Assembly: GCF_014636865.1 (NCBI RefSeq)
Contig: NZ_BMER01000001.1
Location: 2,840,718-2,904,717 of the forward strand
DNA from: Parapedobacter pyrenivorans
Lineage (GTDB): Bacteria > Bacteroidota > Bacteroidia > Sphingobacteriales > Sphingobacteriaceae
Direction of reading: 5' to 3'
Length of the DNA: 64,000 nucleotides
This document shows positions 1 through 8,715 of this stretch, one piece after another. Each line of letters starts with the position of its first letter. The stretch's first letter is position 1. The position numbers and the translations under genes were made by a program. The notes beneath the pieces are model-generated. The model was not told where the DNA came from. It did not search any database and saw only the letters and a program-made list of their open reading frames with translations.

Positions 1-743
1 GGCTTTTAGCCAATGAGCCGGCCGAAGCGCCCGAACTAACACCCGTACTCGTCAACGAACGTGCACCACACCGCCGATTGGAGCGTAAGCCCATCTTGTT
101 TATGGTGCTGGCACTGATCACCATTTTGATTGGTGGCATCGTTCAAATGATGCCTACCTTCATGATTTCGTCCAACGTGCCTACCATATCCAGTGTACAA
201 CCCTATACCGCATTAGAACTGCAGGGCCGCGACCTGTACATCCGCGAAGGGTGTGTCAACTGCCATACGCAGACTGTCCGCCCATTCCGTTCGGAAACCG
301 TGCGCTATGGGGAGTATAGCAAAGCTGGCGAATTTGTCTATGACCATCCCTTCCTTTGGGGATCAAAACGGACGGGGCCAGACCTCCATCGCATCGGTAA
401 GAAATATCCGCATAAGTGGCATTTCGATCACATGCTGGATCCGACAATTACCTCTCCCGGAAGCATCATGCCGCCCTATCCCTGGCTGATCGAGCAATCG
501 TTGGATACGACAGCAACCAAAGCTAAACTGAATGCTATGCGGCTATTGGGGGTGCCGTATACCGATGCGGATATCAATACCGCAAATGTTGACCTCAGCG
601 AGCAGGCCGAAGCAATCGCTGCCGAAATGGGCCAGCAGGGTGTGGATGTACGGGCCGATCGAGAGATCATCGCGATGATCGCCTATCTCCAACGGTTGGG
701 GACGGACATCAACGTACCAGCAGGAACGGCAACGAATGAATAA
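1..743 (+). CDS. ccoO: cbb3 cytochrome oxidase, CcoN-CcoO fusion, C-terminal part
   Basis: The frame is open from base 3, so this is the 3' part of a longer gene cut by the window edge. The visible portion is the CcoO half: a membrane anchor (ILFMVLALITILIGGIV), then the single haem c site CVNCH about 60 residues after the TTG at 78, and the conserved TVRPF following it. CcoO carries electrons towards the CcoN haem-copper centre at the inner membrane. The upstream residues are low-complexity and run straight into the anchor, as in the ccoN-ccoO fusions known in Bacteroidota; the fusion itself is inferred because ccoN lies outside the window. It heads the ccoQ-P-G-H run, all on the same strand. 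Confidence 0.9.
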   Translation, partial: LLANEPAEAPELTPVLVNERAPHRRLERKPILFMVLALITILIGGIVQMMPTFMISSNVPTISSVQPYTALELQGRDLYIREGCVNCHTQTVRPFRSETVRYGEYSKAGEFVYDHPFLWGSKRTGPDLHRIGKKYPHKWHFDHMLDPTITSPGSIMPPYPWLIEQSLDTTATKAKLNAMRLLGVPYTDADINTANVDLSEQAEAIAAEMGQQGVDVRADREIIAMIAYLQRLGTDINVPAGTATNE

Positions 744-761
744 TATAGTAAAGAACAAACG

Positions 762-947
762 ATGTTTAAGCAACTAACGGATTTGAGCGGCAATGAATGG
801 TATCTCATTGCATCGCTATGGATTTTCCTTGCCTTCTTCATTACAGTAGGTATTATGCTCTTCAGAATGCCCAAGGATGATGTCAACTACATGAAGGGGT
901 TGCCCGTGGATGAAACGGGGAGTAAGGATGATGATTTAACTAACTAA
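762..947 (+). CDS. ccoQ: cbb3 oxidase small subunit CcoQ-like
   Basis: A 61-residue protein with one transmembrane helix (roughly residues 15-33) followed by a short charged tail containing RMPKDD. Size, topology and position between ccoO and ccoP match CcoQ/FixQ, which stabilises the cbb3 complex. The gene begins 19 nt after ccoNO and its stop codon directly abuts the ccoP ATG, which implies coupled translation. Sequence similarity in CcoQ is low across families, so the name rests mainly on context. Confidence 0.75.
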   Translation: MFKQLTDLSGNEWYLIASLWIFLAFFITVGIMLFRMPKDDVNYMKGLPVDETGSKDDDLTN

Positions 948-1805
948 ATGCAGCAGACCATGAAAATAATCGCCTTAGATTCTTCCAACGATACCCTGAT
1001 TGTTGCGCTCTTTGTGGTCATGGTGGTCGTATTGATCGCTGCATTGGTGGTGTTACGGGCCATGCGTGTGATGTTACGTGTTACAATGCCACACGTGCTG
1101 GAAGCAGAAAAAGTAAGTTTGACTGAGGCTAAGTTCGTACGGCGGAATCGACGCCAGCAGTGGTGGAACAAACTGATGGGACTGCGCCCGCTAGCGGAGG
1201 AAAAGGATCTCGTCATTGACCACGAATATGATGGCATTACCGAGTTGGACAATCCGGTTCCTGCCTGGTTCAACGGCATGTTTTACGCCAGCTTGGCCTT
1301 TGCTGTGGTTTACTTATGTGTATATCATGTGTTTGGTTGGGGGCTCAATCAAGATCAGGAGTACGACCGTGAAATGGCACGTGCGGAGCAGGCAAGGCAG
1401 GAGTGGCTGGCACAAGCTGCAGACAATGTTGACGAAAATACCGTAACGGTAGATACGGATCCCCAAACGGTGGCAGCCGGAATGGCGATCTTCACCCAGA
1501 ATTGCATCGCCTGCCATGGGGGAGCCGGCGAAGGAGGGATTGGACCAAACTTGGCGGATGACTACTGGCTTCACGGTGGCAAAGTGCAGGATATATTCAA
1601 GGTGATAAAGTATGGCGTACTGGATAAAGGCATGGTGCCTTGGGAGCAGAGCCTCACACCGGCGCAGATTGCCGAAGTGACGAACTACATCATTACGCTC
1701 CGTGGTACAAACCCACCAAATGCCAAGGATCCGCAGGGGGAAAAGGTTGAGTATGAGGCTAAGGAACACAGCGAAGCAGTTGATCCGGCCGCTACAGCGG
1801 GATAA
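948..1805 (+). CDS. ccoP: cbb3 cytochrome oxidase subunit CcoP (monohaem form)
   Basis: 285 residues. An N-terminal membrane segment (about 17-38) and a FixP_N-like region with the DNPVPAWFNGMF motif (about 101-112) precede a second membrane helix (about 112-130). One class I cytochrome c domain follows, with CIACH at 186-190 and a candidate axial Met in GMVPWEQSL. Proteobacterial CcoP has two haem c sites; only one CxxCH is visible here. It delivers electrons to CcoNO from the periplasmic side. Translation probably starts at ATG 948, which abuts the ccoQ stop; ATG 960 is an alternative. Confidence 0.9.
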   Translation: MQQTMKIIALDSSNDTLIVALFVVMVVVLIAALVVLRAMRVMLRVTMPHVLEAEKVSLTEAKFVRRNRRQQWWNKLMGLRPLAEEKDLVIDHEYDGITELDNPVPAWFNGMFYASLAFAVVYLCVYHVFGWGLNQDQEYDREMARAEQARQEWLAQAADNVDENTVTVDTDPQTVAAGMAIFTQNCIACHGGAGEGGIGPNLADDYWLHGGKVQDIFKVIKYGVLDKGMVPWEQSLTPAQIAEVTNYIITLRGTNPPNAKDPQGEKVEYEAKEHSEAVDPAATAG

Positions 1806-1824
1806 ACAACGATAGGAAGATACC

Positions 1825-3198
1825 ATGGGTACAGCAGGAATGGCCGCGGAGTCAAAACCCAAACGCAACTGGATTTATGCCAAAAAGCCGGCAGGCAGGT
1901 GGTTCAACCGTCGGCAATGGTTTGGTTATACCCTATTGACGTTCTTTATTGCTGCCCCTTTTATCAAAATCGGCGGTGAACCGTTCCTATTGTTCAATAT
2001 CATCGCGCGTAAGTTCGTGCTGTTCGGGAGTGTATTCTGGCCGCAAGATCTACATATCTTCGTGTTCGGGATGCTGATTGCCATGGTATGCATCGTCTTA
2101 TTTACGGTGGTTTACGGTCGTGTATGGTGCGGCTGGGCTTGCCCCCAGACCATTTTTATGGAGTTGGTATTCCGTCGCATCGAATATTGGATCGAAGGTG
2201 ATTGGACACAACAGAAAAAGCTAAATCAGGAGCCCATTACGACAGGTAAGTATGTGAAGAAGGTTGCTAAGCATATGATCTTTTTGCTCATTTCTTTTAT
2301 GATTTCCAATATTTTCTTATCCTATATCATCGGTGTCGATCAGCTTTGGAAGATCATGACAGATCCTGTCAGCCAGCATCTTGGTGGATTTGTTTCAATT
2401 ATCTTGTTTACGTTGGTGTTTTATGGCGTATTTGCTTATCTGCGAGAAATTGTTTGTACAACAATCTGCCCTTACGGGCGGCTGCAGGGTGTATTATTGG
2501 ATGACCAAAGCATAACCATTGCTTATGACCATCGCCGGGGCGAACCACGTGGTCATCGGAAAAAGGGCGCCGAACAAGCTATCGGCGATTGTGTAGACTG
2601 TAGCCTGTGCGTTCAGGTATGCCCCACAGGTATCGATATCCGGAATGGTCTGCAGATGGAGTGTGTAAGCTGCACCGCCTGCATCGATGCCTGCGATGCG
2701 GTCATGGAAAAATTAGATCGCCCAAAACGTCTGATCGGCTTCTTTTCGGTCAATGAGATCGAAGGAAATGCCAAAAAGCCGGGAAACACACGAGCCATCG
2801 CCTATACGGCGGTGCTAAGCGTACTCATCGCCGTGTTCGGATGGCTCATTTTCAGCCGGTCGCAGGTTGACGGTACGTTGCTGCGTGCAAAAGGCAGCAG
2901 TTATCAGGTCCATGAAGACGGCACGGTGAGCAACCTGTACAGTTTGGAGCTAATCAATAAAACCAGTACCGACATGCCGTTTACGCTGGAAGCAATAGGG
3001 GGGAGTATGACGATCCGGGTAGTCAATCCAGTGGCCGAGCTCAAAGCTGGCGCTACGGCACAACTGACTTTTTTCTTGATCAGCCCACAGCAATCGATAA
3101 CGACGTACAAAACCGATGTGAAGATCGGCGTGGTCTCAGACGGGAAAGTGATTGAGACGATGAAAACCACCTTTGTGGCGCCACCGGGCGGGCAATAA
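1825..3198 (+). CDS. ccoG: cbb3 oxidase accessory protein CcoG (RdxA/FixG)
   Basis: 457 residues with several membrane helices in the first 210 residues and a tail beta domain after the last helix (about 325-345). Two 2[4Fe-4S]-ferredoxin-type clusters are clear: C256, C259, C262, C266 (CVDCSLCVQVCP) and C280, C283, C286, C290. Extra conserved cysteines occur in CGWACP (about 102-106) and CTTICP (about 211-215), as in the family. CcoG is a membrane ferredoxin implicated in copper reduction for oxidase assembly. It follows ccoP by 19 nt and precedes ccoH by 10 nt, so it belongs to the same operon. Confidence 0.95.
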   Translation: MGTAGMAAESKPKRNWIYAKKPAGRWFNRRQWFGYTLLTFFIAAPFIKIGGEPFLLFNIIARKFVLFGSVFWPQDLHIFVFGMLIAMVCIVLFTVVYGRVWCGWACPQTIFMELVFRRIEYWIEGDWTQQKKLNQEPITTGKYVKKVAKHMIFLLISFMISNIFLSYIIGVDQLWKIMTDPVSQHLGGFVSIILFTLVFYGVFAYLREIVCTTICPYGRLQGVLLDDQSITIAYDHRRGEPRGHRKKGAEQAIGDCVDCSLCVQVCPTGIDIRNGLQMECVSCTACIDACDAVMEKLDRPKRLIGFFSVNEIEGNAKKPGNTRAIAYTAVLSVLIAVFGWLIFSRSQVDGTLLRAKGSSYQVHEDGTVSNLYSLELINKTSTDMPFTLEAIGGSMTIRVVNPVAELKAGATAQLTFFLISPQQSITTYKTDVKIGVVSDGKVIETMKTTFVAPPGGQ

Positions 3199-3208
3199 TT
3201 GATAGCGA

Positions 3209-3412
3209 ATGAACTGGGGAACGAGAATAGCATTAGCACTGGCACTCTTCATGGCACTGATTGTGTCGTTTGGCATATACATGGTGAGCAAGGATACCGA
3301 CTCGCTGGTTGCGGAAGATTATTACGAACGCGGGTTGAATTACGATCACTTGCGAAAAATTGATTCCATGCATCAATCCACAGACACGGTGCAAGTTTCG
3401 CCAAAGCAATAA
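3209..3412 (+). CDS. ccoH: FixH/CcoH-like short membrane protein
   Basis: 67 residues: one N-terminal helix (about 5-25) then the FixH-like segment DSLVAEDYYERGLNYD. FixH proteins are usually around 150 residues with a periplasmic beta domain; here only the membrane anchor and the juxtamembrane motif remain. Position directly after ccoG and before the SafE-like gene fits an oxidase maturation role. The short length looks native to this lineage rather than a frameshift, because the following gene starts 6 nt after the stop codon. Confidence 0.75.
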   Translation: MNWGTRIALALALFMALIVSFGIYMVSKDTDSLVAEDYYERGLNYDHLRKIDSMHQSTDTVQVSPKQ

Positions 3413-3418
3413 GCAAAC

Positions 3419-4123
3419 ATGAGCTATTATACGCTGGCATTCTTCATGGGGCTGTTTGGGAGCCTACATTGCGTGGCGATGTGCGGACCGCTGGTGTTGG
3501 CGTTTTCCGATGGACAGTCTCACAGCCCCTGGCAGGTGGTAAGCAATAAGTTACGATATCAATTCGGCCGTGTGATGGTGTATGGACTGCTTGGATTGGC
3601 CATAGGCGGAATTGGTCGGGTATTTGAAATCAAAGCGTGGCAACAAGGGGTAACCCTCATTACCGGAGTTTTGCTGGTCGGCATGGGGCTGTTCTCCCTT
3701 TTCGGAAAACGCTTCGACAGCTTTTCCCGCCTGCAGCAACAGCTGGTCGGCCCATTGACCCGATGGATCGGATACTGGCTTTATCGACCGGGTGGGCACC
3801 TGGTGGTGGGTATGCTTAATGGCCTCCTGCCTTGCGGCATGGTATATATGGCGTTGGCGGCAGCGCTCAGTGCCGATTCTGTGGGCGGCGGTGGGCTGTT
3901 TATGCTGTTGTTCGGATTGGGTACCTGGCCGGCCATGCTGTCGGTATCCCTACTGGGTAGCTTCGCCAAGTTCCGTGCGCGTTTCAACTTCGCTTTTTGG
4001 CTGCCTATGCTCTGCATCGTAATGGGCGGATGGTTCCTGCTACGTGGCGCTAACCTCAATATTCCCTACCTGAGCCCGTTGATCTATCCGAAGGGCGCGA
4101 TTGTTTGCGGTACGTTAAAGTAG
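3419..4123 (+). CDS. SafE/DsbD-like sulfite exporter-family membrane protein
   Basis: 234 residues, with about six predicted membrane helices. The N-terminal segment GLFGSLHCVAMCGPLVLAF contains the HC-x4-CGP signature typical of the UreH/DsbD_2-like proteins found in cbb3 operons; a second cysteine motif lies in NGLLPCGMVYMAL. Such proteins are linked to copper delivery or oxidase maturation. It is the last gene of the cco run, followed by a convergent gene 35 nt away. The exact substrate cannot be read from the sequence. Confidence 0.85.
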   Translation: MSYYTLAFFMGLFGSLHCVAMCGPLVLAFSDGQSHSPWQVVSNKLRYQFGRVMVYGLLGLAIGGIGRVFEIKAWQQGVTLITGVLLVGMGLFSLFGKRFDSFSRLQQQLVGPLTRWIGYWLYRPGGHLVVGMLNGLLPCGMVYMALAAALSADSVGGGGLFMLLFGLGTWPAMLSVSLLGSFAKFRARFNFAFWLPMLCIVMGGWFLLRGANLNIPYLSPLIYPKGAIVCGTLK

Positions 4124-4157
4124 CTGGAGCGGCCGTTAGTAGTTTAATTCGATGATG

Positions 4158-4382
4158 TTATGCCTTTTTTGGCGGCAGATCAAAAGCTATCGCCTCATGC
4201 TCGAAGTGCCCGTTGTGTGATCCATCGCAAAAGGGTTTGTTTTTTGAAAGCCCACAACGGCAAATGGAAAGTACGGACCTACCTTGTAGGCCATAGGCAT
4301 CACCATTTCTGTCTACGATTTCAAAGTCGCCTTCAATTCTCACCGATCCGTTGTTATTGATTGTTAGTTTAGTCTTCGCCAT
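4158..4382 (-). CDS. CDGSH iron-sulfur domain protein
   Basis: 74 residues. The CDGSH zinc-finger-type signature is complete: C41, C43, C52 and H56 (CRCGLSKNKPFCDGSH), which binds a redox-active [2Fe-2S] cluster. The N-terminal half (KLTINNNGSVRIEGDFEIVD) is the beta-rich region common to small bacterial single-CDGSH proteins. No signal peptide is visible, so it is probably cytoplasmic. It stands alone, convergent with the oxidase operon and divergent from the helicase gene. Function beyond electron or cluster transfer is unknown. Confidence 0.9.
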   Translation of the reverse strand: MAKTKLTINNNGSVRIEGDFEIVDRNGDAYGLQGRSVLSICRCGLSKNKPFCDGSHNGHFEHEAIAFDLPPKKA

Positions 4383-4561
4383 TTAGTTTTTCTTCTATTC
4401 CGCCAAAAATAGCACATCCAACTAATCAATAGCCATCTACTTATAGTTTAGAAACATTATACCGTGCGTATATCCCTGCTACCTGGCAATGGAGCTAGGA
4501 TTACCAAAATATTCATTAAAAAAGACCGTATTTTGCGAGCATTGATATCGCAGATTCCCTT

Positions 4562-6472
4562 ATGAAGTATTTTAATGAGTTGGCGACGTTGTTGGATCAG
4601 GAACAGGCATTTGATAAAGCCCAGCACGAAGCACTGTTGCAGCAGCGCTCCGTTCAGGAACGGATTGCACTTGGTGTTACCTGGTTTCCCGTTGCGATAA
4701 CCAATCACGAATTAGGACTGGGTGATTACCTCACCATCACGGTAAACAAAAACAACCATACCGAAGCGGGGCATCGGTTCCGGTTCGGCATGCCCGTCTC
4801 CTTGTTTTCAAACCATAATCCGCAGCAGGATCGGCTTCAAGGGATCATTGCATTTGCCGGTCGTGACATCCTACGGATTTCGTCTCGCGTAGACGAACTT
4901 CCTGCATGGAGCCGTGGAGGTAGGCTCGGGGTCGACCTGCTGTTCGATGAGAATTCATACAAAGAAATGCATCGAGCACTGCACGAAGCCAGCCTCGCGC
5001 TTACCGATAAAAAACAAGGCGACCTGATCAGGCAGCTCCTGGGCGAAGCCGATGTTCGCGAGGCGACTCCCAATCCGGCTTATGAAAACGACCGCCTAAA
5101 CCCCAGCCAAAACAAGGCGATAGCCCATATACTGGGCGAAAGCCCCCTCTCTATCCTGCATGGGCCTCCCGGCACGGGTAAAACGACGACGCTGGTCTAT
5201 GCCGTACAAGCGCTCCTGAAGCAGCGGCCGCATCAACTCCTCATCGTTGCGCCGAGCAATACGGCCGTAGACGTGCTGACGGAGCGCCTTGACGCGGTCG
5301 GCTTGTCGGTAGTCCGCATCGGCAACCCGGTAAAAGTTTCGGAGCATTTACAGGAACTCACGTTGGATGCCCAGGTAGACAACCACGCCTCCCATAAAAC
5401 GATCAAGATCCTGGAGAAGCAGGCCCGGGCATATATGGATATGGCGCATAAATACAAACGCCATTTCGGAAAGGCCGAGCGGGATCAACGGAAGGCGCTG
5501 TTTGACGAAGCGCGTAAAATCCGGAAAGAGATTGATCAGCTGTTGGATTATGTTGTTCAGGATGTATTTAACAAGGCGCAAGTAATCACCGCTACCTTAG
5601 TGGGTGCCAACCATTACACCATTCGCGATCGGCGGTACCAAACCGTTATTATCGACGAAGCTGCGCAGGCGCTGGAACCGGCCTGTTGGATCCCTATCCT
5701 GAAAGCGGATCGCGTCGTCCTGGCAGGTGACCATTGCCAGTTACCGCCTACGGTCAAATCCAACCGTCTGGCCACCGGGGGATTATACCACACCCTGTTC
5801 GAAAAATTAGTTGCGCAACATCCTGCCCACGTATCGCTGTTGGATGTGCAGTACCGGATGAATGCCCAGATTATGAAATACCCCGCTATGGCTTTCTACG
5901 CAGATCGGTTACAGGCAGCGCCTGCCGTTGCCCATCGGACATTGCGCGGCGATGACAGCCCGATTATGTTTATCGATACCGCGGGTGCCGGATTTGAGGA
6001 AACCGTCGTTGATCACGCCATTTCCAATCCGGAAGAGGCACACTTTTTACGCAATCACCTTGCTTCTTTTGTAACAAACCTGGGCATGCCGCCTACGGAC
6101 CCAGCCTTTCCAAGCATCGGCATCATCACGCCGTACCGCGCCCAATCACTTTATCTGCGTGAAATCATCGCGCAGGACGATCGGTTACGGCCTTATGCAG
6201 AACAGCTGCAAGTGAACACCATAGACAGTTTCCAGGGCCAGGAAAAAGACGTCATCTACATCAGTTTGACAAGGAGCAATGCAGCGCAGCAAATCGGCTT
6301 TTTAGCCGACACCAGGCGGATGAATGTAGCCATGACCCGTGCCCGGAAAAAGCTGATTGTGATTGGGGATAGCAGCACAATCGGATACCATGATTTTTAC
6401 GGCGGGTTTCTGGATTTCATCGGCTCTTTGGCCAAGCATCACAGTGTATGGGAATGGCATAGTGGAGGTTAG
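4562..6472 (+). CDS. SF1 DNA/RNA helicase, Upf1/SMUBP-2-like
   Basis: 636 residues. After an N-terminal beta-rich region, the two RecA-like domains of a superfamily 1B helicase are visible: Walker A GPPGTGKTTT (201-210), motif II VIIDEAAQALEP, motif III AGDHCQLPP, a QYRM motif IV, motif V NTIDSFQGQEKDVI and motif VI RRMNVAMTRARKKL. This is the architecture of SMUBP-2/Upf1-type 5'-3' helicases found as single genes in many Bacteroidota. It is flanked by unrelated genes and appears to be its own transcription unit. The cellular role of the bacterial members is not established. Confidence 0.9.
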   Translation: MKYFNELATLLDQEQAFDKAQHEALLQQRSVQERIALGVTWFPVAITNHELGLGDYLTITVNKNNHTEAGHRFRFGMPVSLFSNHNPQQDRLQGIIAFAGRDILRISSRVDELPAWSRGGRLGVDLLFDENSYKEMHRALHEASLALTDKKQGDLIRQLLGEADVREATPNPAYENDRLNPSQNKAIAHILGESPLSILHGPPGTGKTTTLVYAVQALLKQRPHQLLIVAPSNTAVDVLTERLDAVGLSVVRIGNPVKVSEHLQELTLDAQVDNHASHKTIKILEKQARAYMDMAHKYKRHFGKAERDQRKALFDEARKIRKEIDQLLDYVVQDVFNKAQVITATLVGANHYTIRDRRYQTVIIDEAAQALEPACWIPILKADRVVLAGDHCQLPPTVKSNRLATGGLYHTLFEKLVAQHPAHVSLLDVQYRMNAQIMKYPAMAFYADRLQAAPAVAHRTLRGDDSPIMFIDTAGAGFEETVVDHAISNPEEAHFLRNHLASFVTNLGMPPTDPAFPSIGIITPYRAQSLYLREIIAQDDRLRPYAEQLQVNTIDSFQGQEKDVIYISLTRSNAAQQIGFLADTRRMNVAMTRARKKLIVIGDSSTIGYHDFYGGFLDFIGSLAKHHSVWEWHSGG

Positions 6473-6516
6473 GAGTGGTGTGAATAGTAAATTAATCCAT
6501 CTATCGGAATTTTGAG

Positions 6517-6524
6517 TAATTTTG
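6517..6524 (+). promoter_or_regulatory. Candidate -7 promoter box before the S41 peptidase
   Basis: TAATTTTG matches the Bacteroidetes -7 consensus TAnnTTTG and lies about 40 nt before the ATG at 6564. A clear TTTG -33 partner at 19-20 nt was not found, so this is a candidate only. It overlaps the TTG at 6522, which argues against that codon as the translation start. Confidence 0.35.
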
Positions 6525-6563
6525 ATTGTTCATCATCAATTAACTATTTCTATGGCAGACCAT

Positions 6564-7985
6564 ATGAAGATTAAGCATCCACTCCTAATCTCCGCTGTTT
6601 TCGTTTCATTTGTTGCTTTTGGGCAAGAGCGATGCAACTGCTTGGATAATCTGCAAGAGACCATTCAAAAAACAGAAGAAAATTATGCCGGCTTTCCCGA
6701 TAAAATAAAGCCCGCAAACCGAGTACGATACAGCCAGCTGAAAAATACACTGCAAGAAAAAGCGGTCGATTCGAACACACCCATGGATTGTTATTTACTA
6801 TTGAAAGAATATGTGAATTTCTTTTATGACAAGCACTTCAGAATCGAATACAACGCTCAGATTGATAGCTCGGTAATCGACGATATGCACCGAACGGATA
6901 AGCAATTCGGACAAACTGGAGATCATTCAATCGAAGGCGTTTGGAGAGACGTAAACAATACAGAAATTGCCATTATCAAGCAAGGAAAAAATACCTATAA
7001 GGCCATTAAGCGATCGTCTGAAAACGATCAGTTCCCGAAAGGCTTCGTTTACTTCACGTTGGTTAAAAATGGCGGTAACTTTTCGACCAAATTGTATAAC
7101 CGAAATATCAATGTGAACATCCCTGCAAAGAAAATAGGCAATTTGCTGAAAATCTGGAATTTTCAGCTTTGGGCAAAAACAGGCGTAACCCTGTCCGGGA
7201 ATGAGGAGGAGGAGTTTGAAAGTTGGCGTGGGAACAATAATGGGCTATTGTTCAAAAAATTGAATAGCGATTTTAGCTATCTTAAAATCCCTACTTTCGA
7301 AAACAATGAAGGTGCCATTCATCAACTTGTTACGAAGAGCGATTCAGCTATCAGGAATACCAAATACCTCATTATTGACCTCAGGGGAAATGGTGGCGGC
7401 AGTTCAGGCTGGGTGAGTTTAATCCCCTATTTGGCTACCAATCAAATAGACCAAGGAGAGACGTACCTGCGGGTTTCGAAAGCGAATGTATCCAAGAAGC
7501 TTCAAGATCTAGACGGTTTTGTTAACCATCCGATACCGGATGATTACAAAAAATATTTTCCCGAAGAAACACTAAATCAATATAGAAAAACCTACAAGGA
7601 ATTGCCGGAAACCAGCGAAACATTTTACCCTTTACCCAGCGTAAGCTTTCCCCTGGATTCTGTTCTAAAACAACCTGCAAAGGTCGCGATATTGGTGGAT
7701 GAGTTGGGGGGCAGTTCAACGGAATATTTCTTCCATTTAGCTAAGCAAAGTAAAAAAGTGATCACCTATGGTCAACCTACAATCGGGATGATGGATTATG
7801 CAGGAATGTCAAATCCCACAAAACTTCCGTTTGATGCGTTTAAACTGTACATACCGATTGAGAAATCCTCATGGACGGATGCAAATCCGATCGACAGAAC
7901 AGGGTTTACTCCGCAAATGGTTATTGACGAAGAGCAAGCAAATTGGATTGATTACGTAATGGAGGATCTATCTAAGATTCCTTAA
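6564..7985 (+). CDS. S41-family secreted peptidase
   Basis: 473 residues from ATG 6564. MKIKHPLLISAVFVSFVAFG is a convincing signal peptide; ATG 6552 would add four residues. The C-terminal half is a tail-specific-protease-like S41 domain, with LIIDLRGNGGGSSGW, VDELGGSSTEYFFHLAKQS (candidate catalytic Ser in GGSS) and the downstream G-x-P-T-x-G loop. No PDZ domain is evident. Proteins of this size in Bacteroidetes are usually annotated S41 family peptidase and act in the periplasm or outside the cell. The gene is monocistronic; the next gene is convergent. Confidence 0.85.
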   Translation: MKIKHPLLISAVFVSFVAFGQERCNCLDNLQETIQKTEENYAGFPDKIKPANRVRYSQLKNTLQEKAVDSNTPMDCYLLLKEYVNFFYDKHFRIEYNAQIDSSVIDDMHRTDKQFGQTGDHSIEGVWRDVNNTEIAIIKQGKNTYKAIKRSSENDQFPKGFVYFTLVKNGGNFSTKLYNRNINVNIPAKKIGNLLKIWNFQLWAKTGVTLSGNEEEEFESWRGNNNGLLFKKLNSDFSYLKIPTFENNEGAIHQLVTKSDSAIRNTKYLIIDLRGNGGGSSGWVSLIPYLATNQIDQGETYLRVSKANVSKKLQDLDGFVNHPIPDDYKKYFPEETLNQYRKTYKELPETSETFYPLPSVSFPLDSVLKQPAKVAILVDELGGSSTEYFFHLAKQSKKVITYGQPTIGMMDYAGMSNPTKLPFDAFKLYIPIEKSSWTDANPIDRTGFTPQMVIDEEQANWIDYVMEDLSKIP

Positions 7986-8000
7986 GTAATACCCCGCCCA

Positions 8001-8435
8001 TCAACTGCCTAGCGCAAAGTAAAGTGTTTCGCCGTAGACTACTGTGCCATTTTTTAGGATCGCGTAAGCCCTGTAATTGGCATTGTTGAAATCAAAAAAA
8101 TAAAAGGTCATTTTTTTGGTTATGACCGCGCCCGCGGTCGCTGGCGTATCTTCAAACGGGATAAGTACCGCATGTTCACCGTCAATAGTTGGCGTTGTCT
8201 CTGATTTTTCATTGATCCACGGTATAAATACAATGCCATATTCTTTTATGCCAGATGCCTTTTCGAAACGAAGGTTGAAGGCATAGTCGACATCGGTAAT
8301 CCCGCTCACGGCAATATACTCTGTTTCCAAGGTCGTGACCTCAGTCGCTTCCGCTGCAGACAGGCCATCCTTTTTGCAAGCAAGCATGCTGGATAGTGTA
8401 AACAAAAAAACAATGAATAAAACGTTTGCTTTCAT
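8001..8435 (-). CDS. Putative lipoprotein of unknown function
   Basis: 144 residues from the ATG at 8435. The start is chosen because MKANVLFIVFLFTLSSMLAC is a typical type II signal peptide with a lipobox (MLAC-KK) just before a charged stretch; the frame is open further upstream but without such features. The mature part is beta-rich (several EYIAVSG / YAFNLRFEKA strands). It was not recognised as a known family. It is convergent with the S41 peptidase gene, which ends 15 nt away. Confidence 0.65.
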   Translation of the reverse strand: MKANVLFIVFLFTLSSMLACKKDGLSAAEATEVTTLETEYIAVSGITDVDYAFNLRFEKASGIKEYGIVFIPWINEKSETTPTIDGEHAVLIPFEDTPATAGAVITKKMTFYFFDFNNANYRAYAILKNGTVVYGETLYFALGS

Positions 8436-8547
8436 ATAAAATTGGATTAAATCATAACTATTAATAAAGGTAAATCGCTTCATCTGACGAAAGGTCATCA
8501 ACAACGTCAAAAAAAAGTCAGGCAGGGGTTATATTGAATATTCCGGA

Positions 8548-8583
8548 CAACAAATCTGCCGCATCGATTGTTTCGCTGATATG
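8548..8583 (+). repeat. Shared leader sequence, copy A
   Basis: CAACAA at 8548, then a TTGTT about 13 nt later, then ATATG, with the ATG exactly 33 nt after the first base. The same arrangement occurs at 15452 (33 nt) and 21195 (34 nt). CAACAA and TTGTT can pair as a small hairpin. This copy precedes a truncated relative of the gene at 21229. Confidence 0.55.
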
Positions 8584-8715
8584 AAATGGCAATTGATGAT
8601 TCCTTGGCTCAAGCATCCACACGCCAAGGACTATATCGCGTTCGTATCCGAGCAAGCAGGCGAAATTGAAATGAGCAAATTCACACCCGTAAATCGTCAC
8701 GCGATTGGGTTTTGA
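8581..8715 (+). pseudogene. Truncated relative of the 82-residue protein encoded at 21229
   Basis: A 44-codon frame starting MKWQLMIPWLKHPHAKDY and continuing IAFVSEQAGEIE. It aligns with the start of the protein at 21229 (MEQQLTIPLLKQLQAKGY, then TMLVSEQRAGG): Q, L, I, P, L, K, A, K, Y, V-S-E-Q and A-G are shared. After about 30 residues the similarity ends and a stop follows. It also shares the conserved leader. I read it as a degraded 5' copy; a short functional peptide cannot be excluded. Confidence 0.55.
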
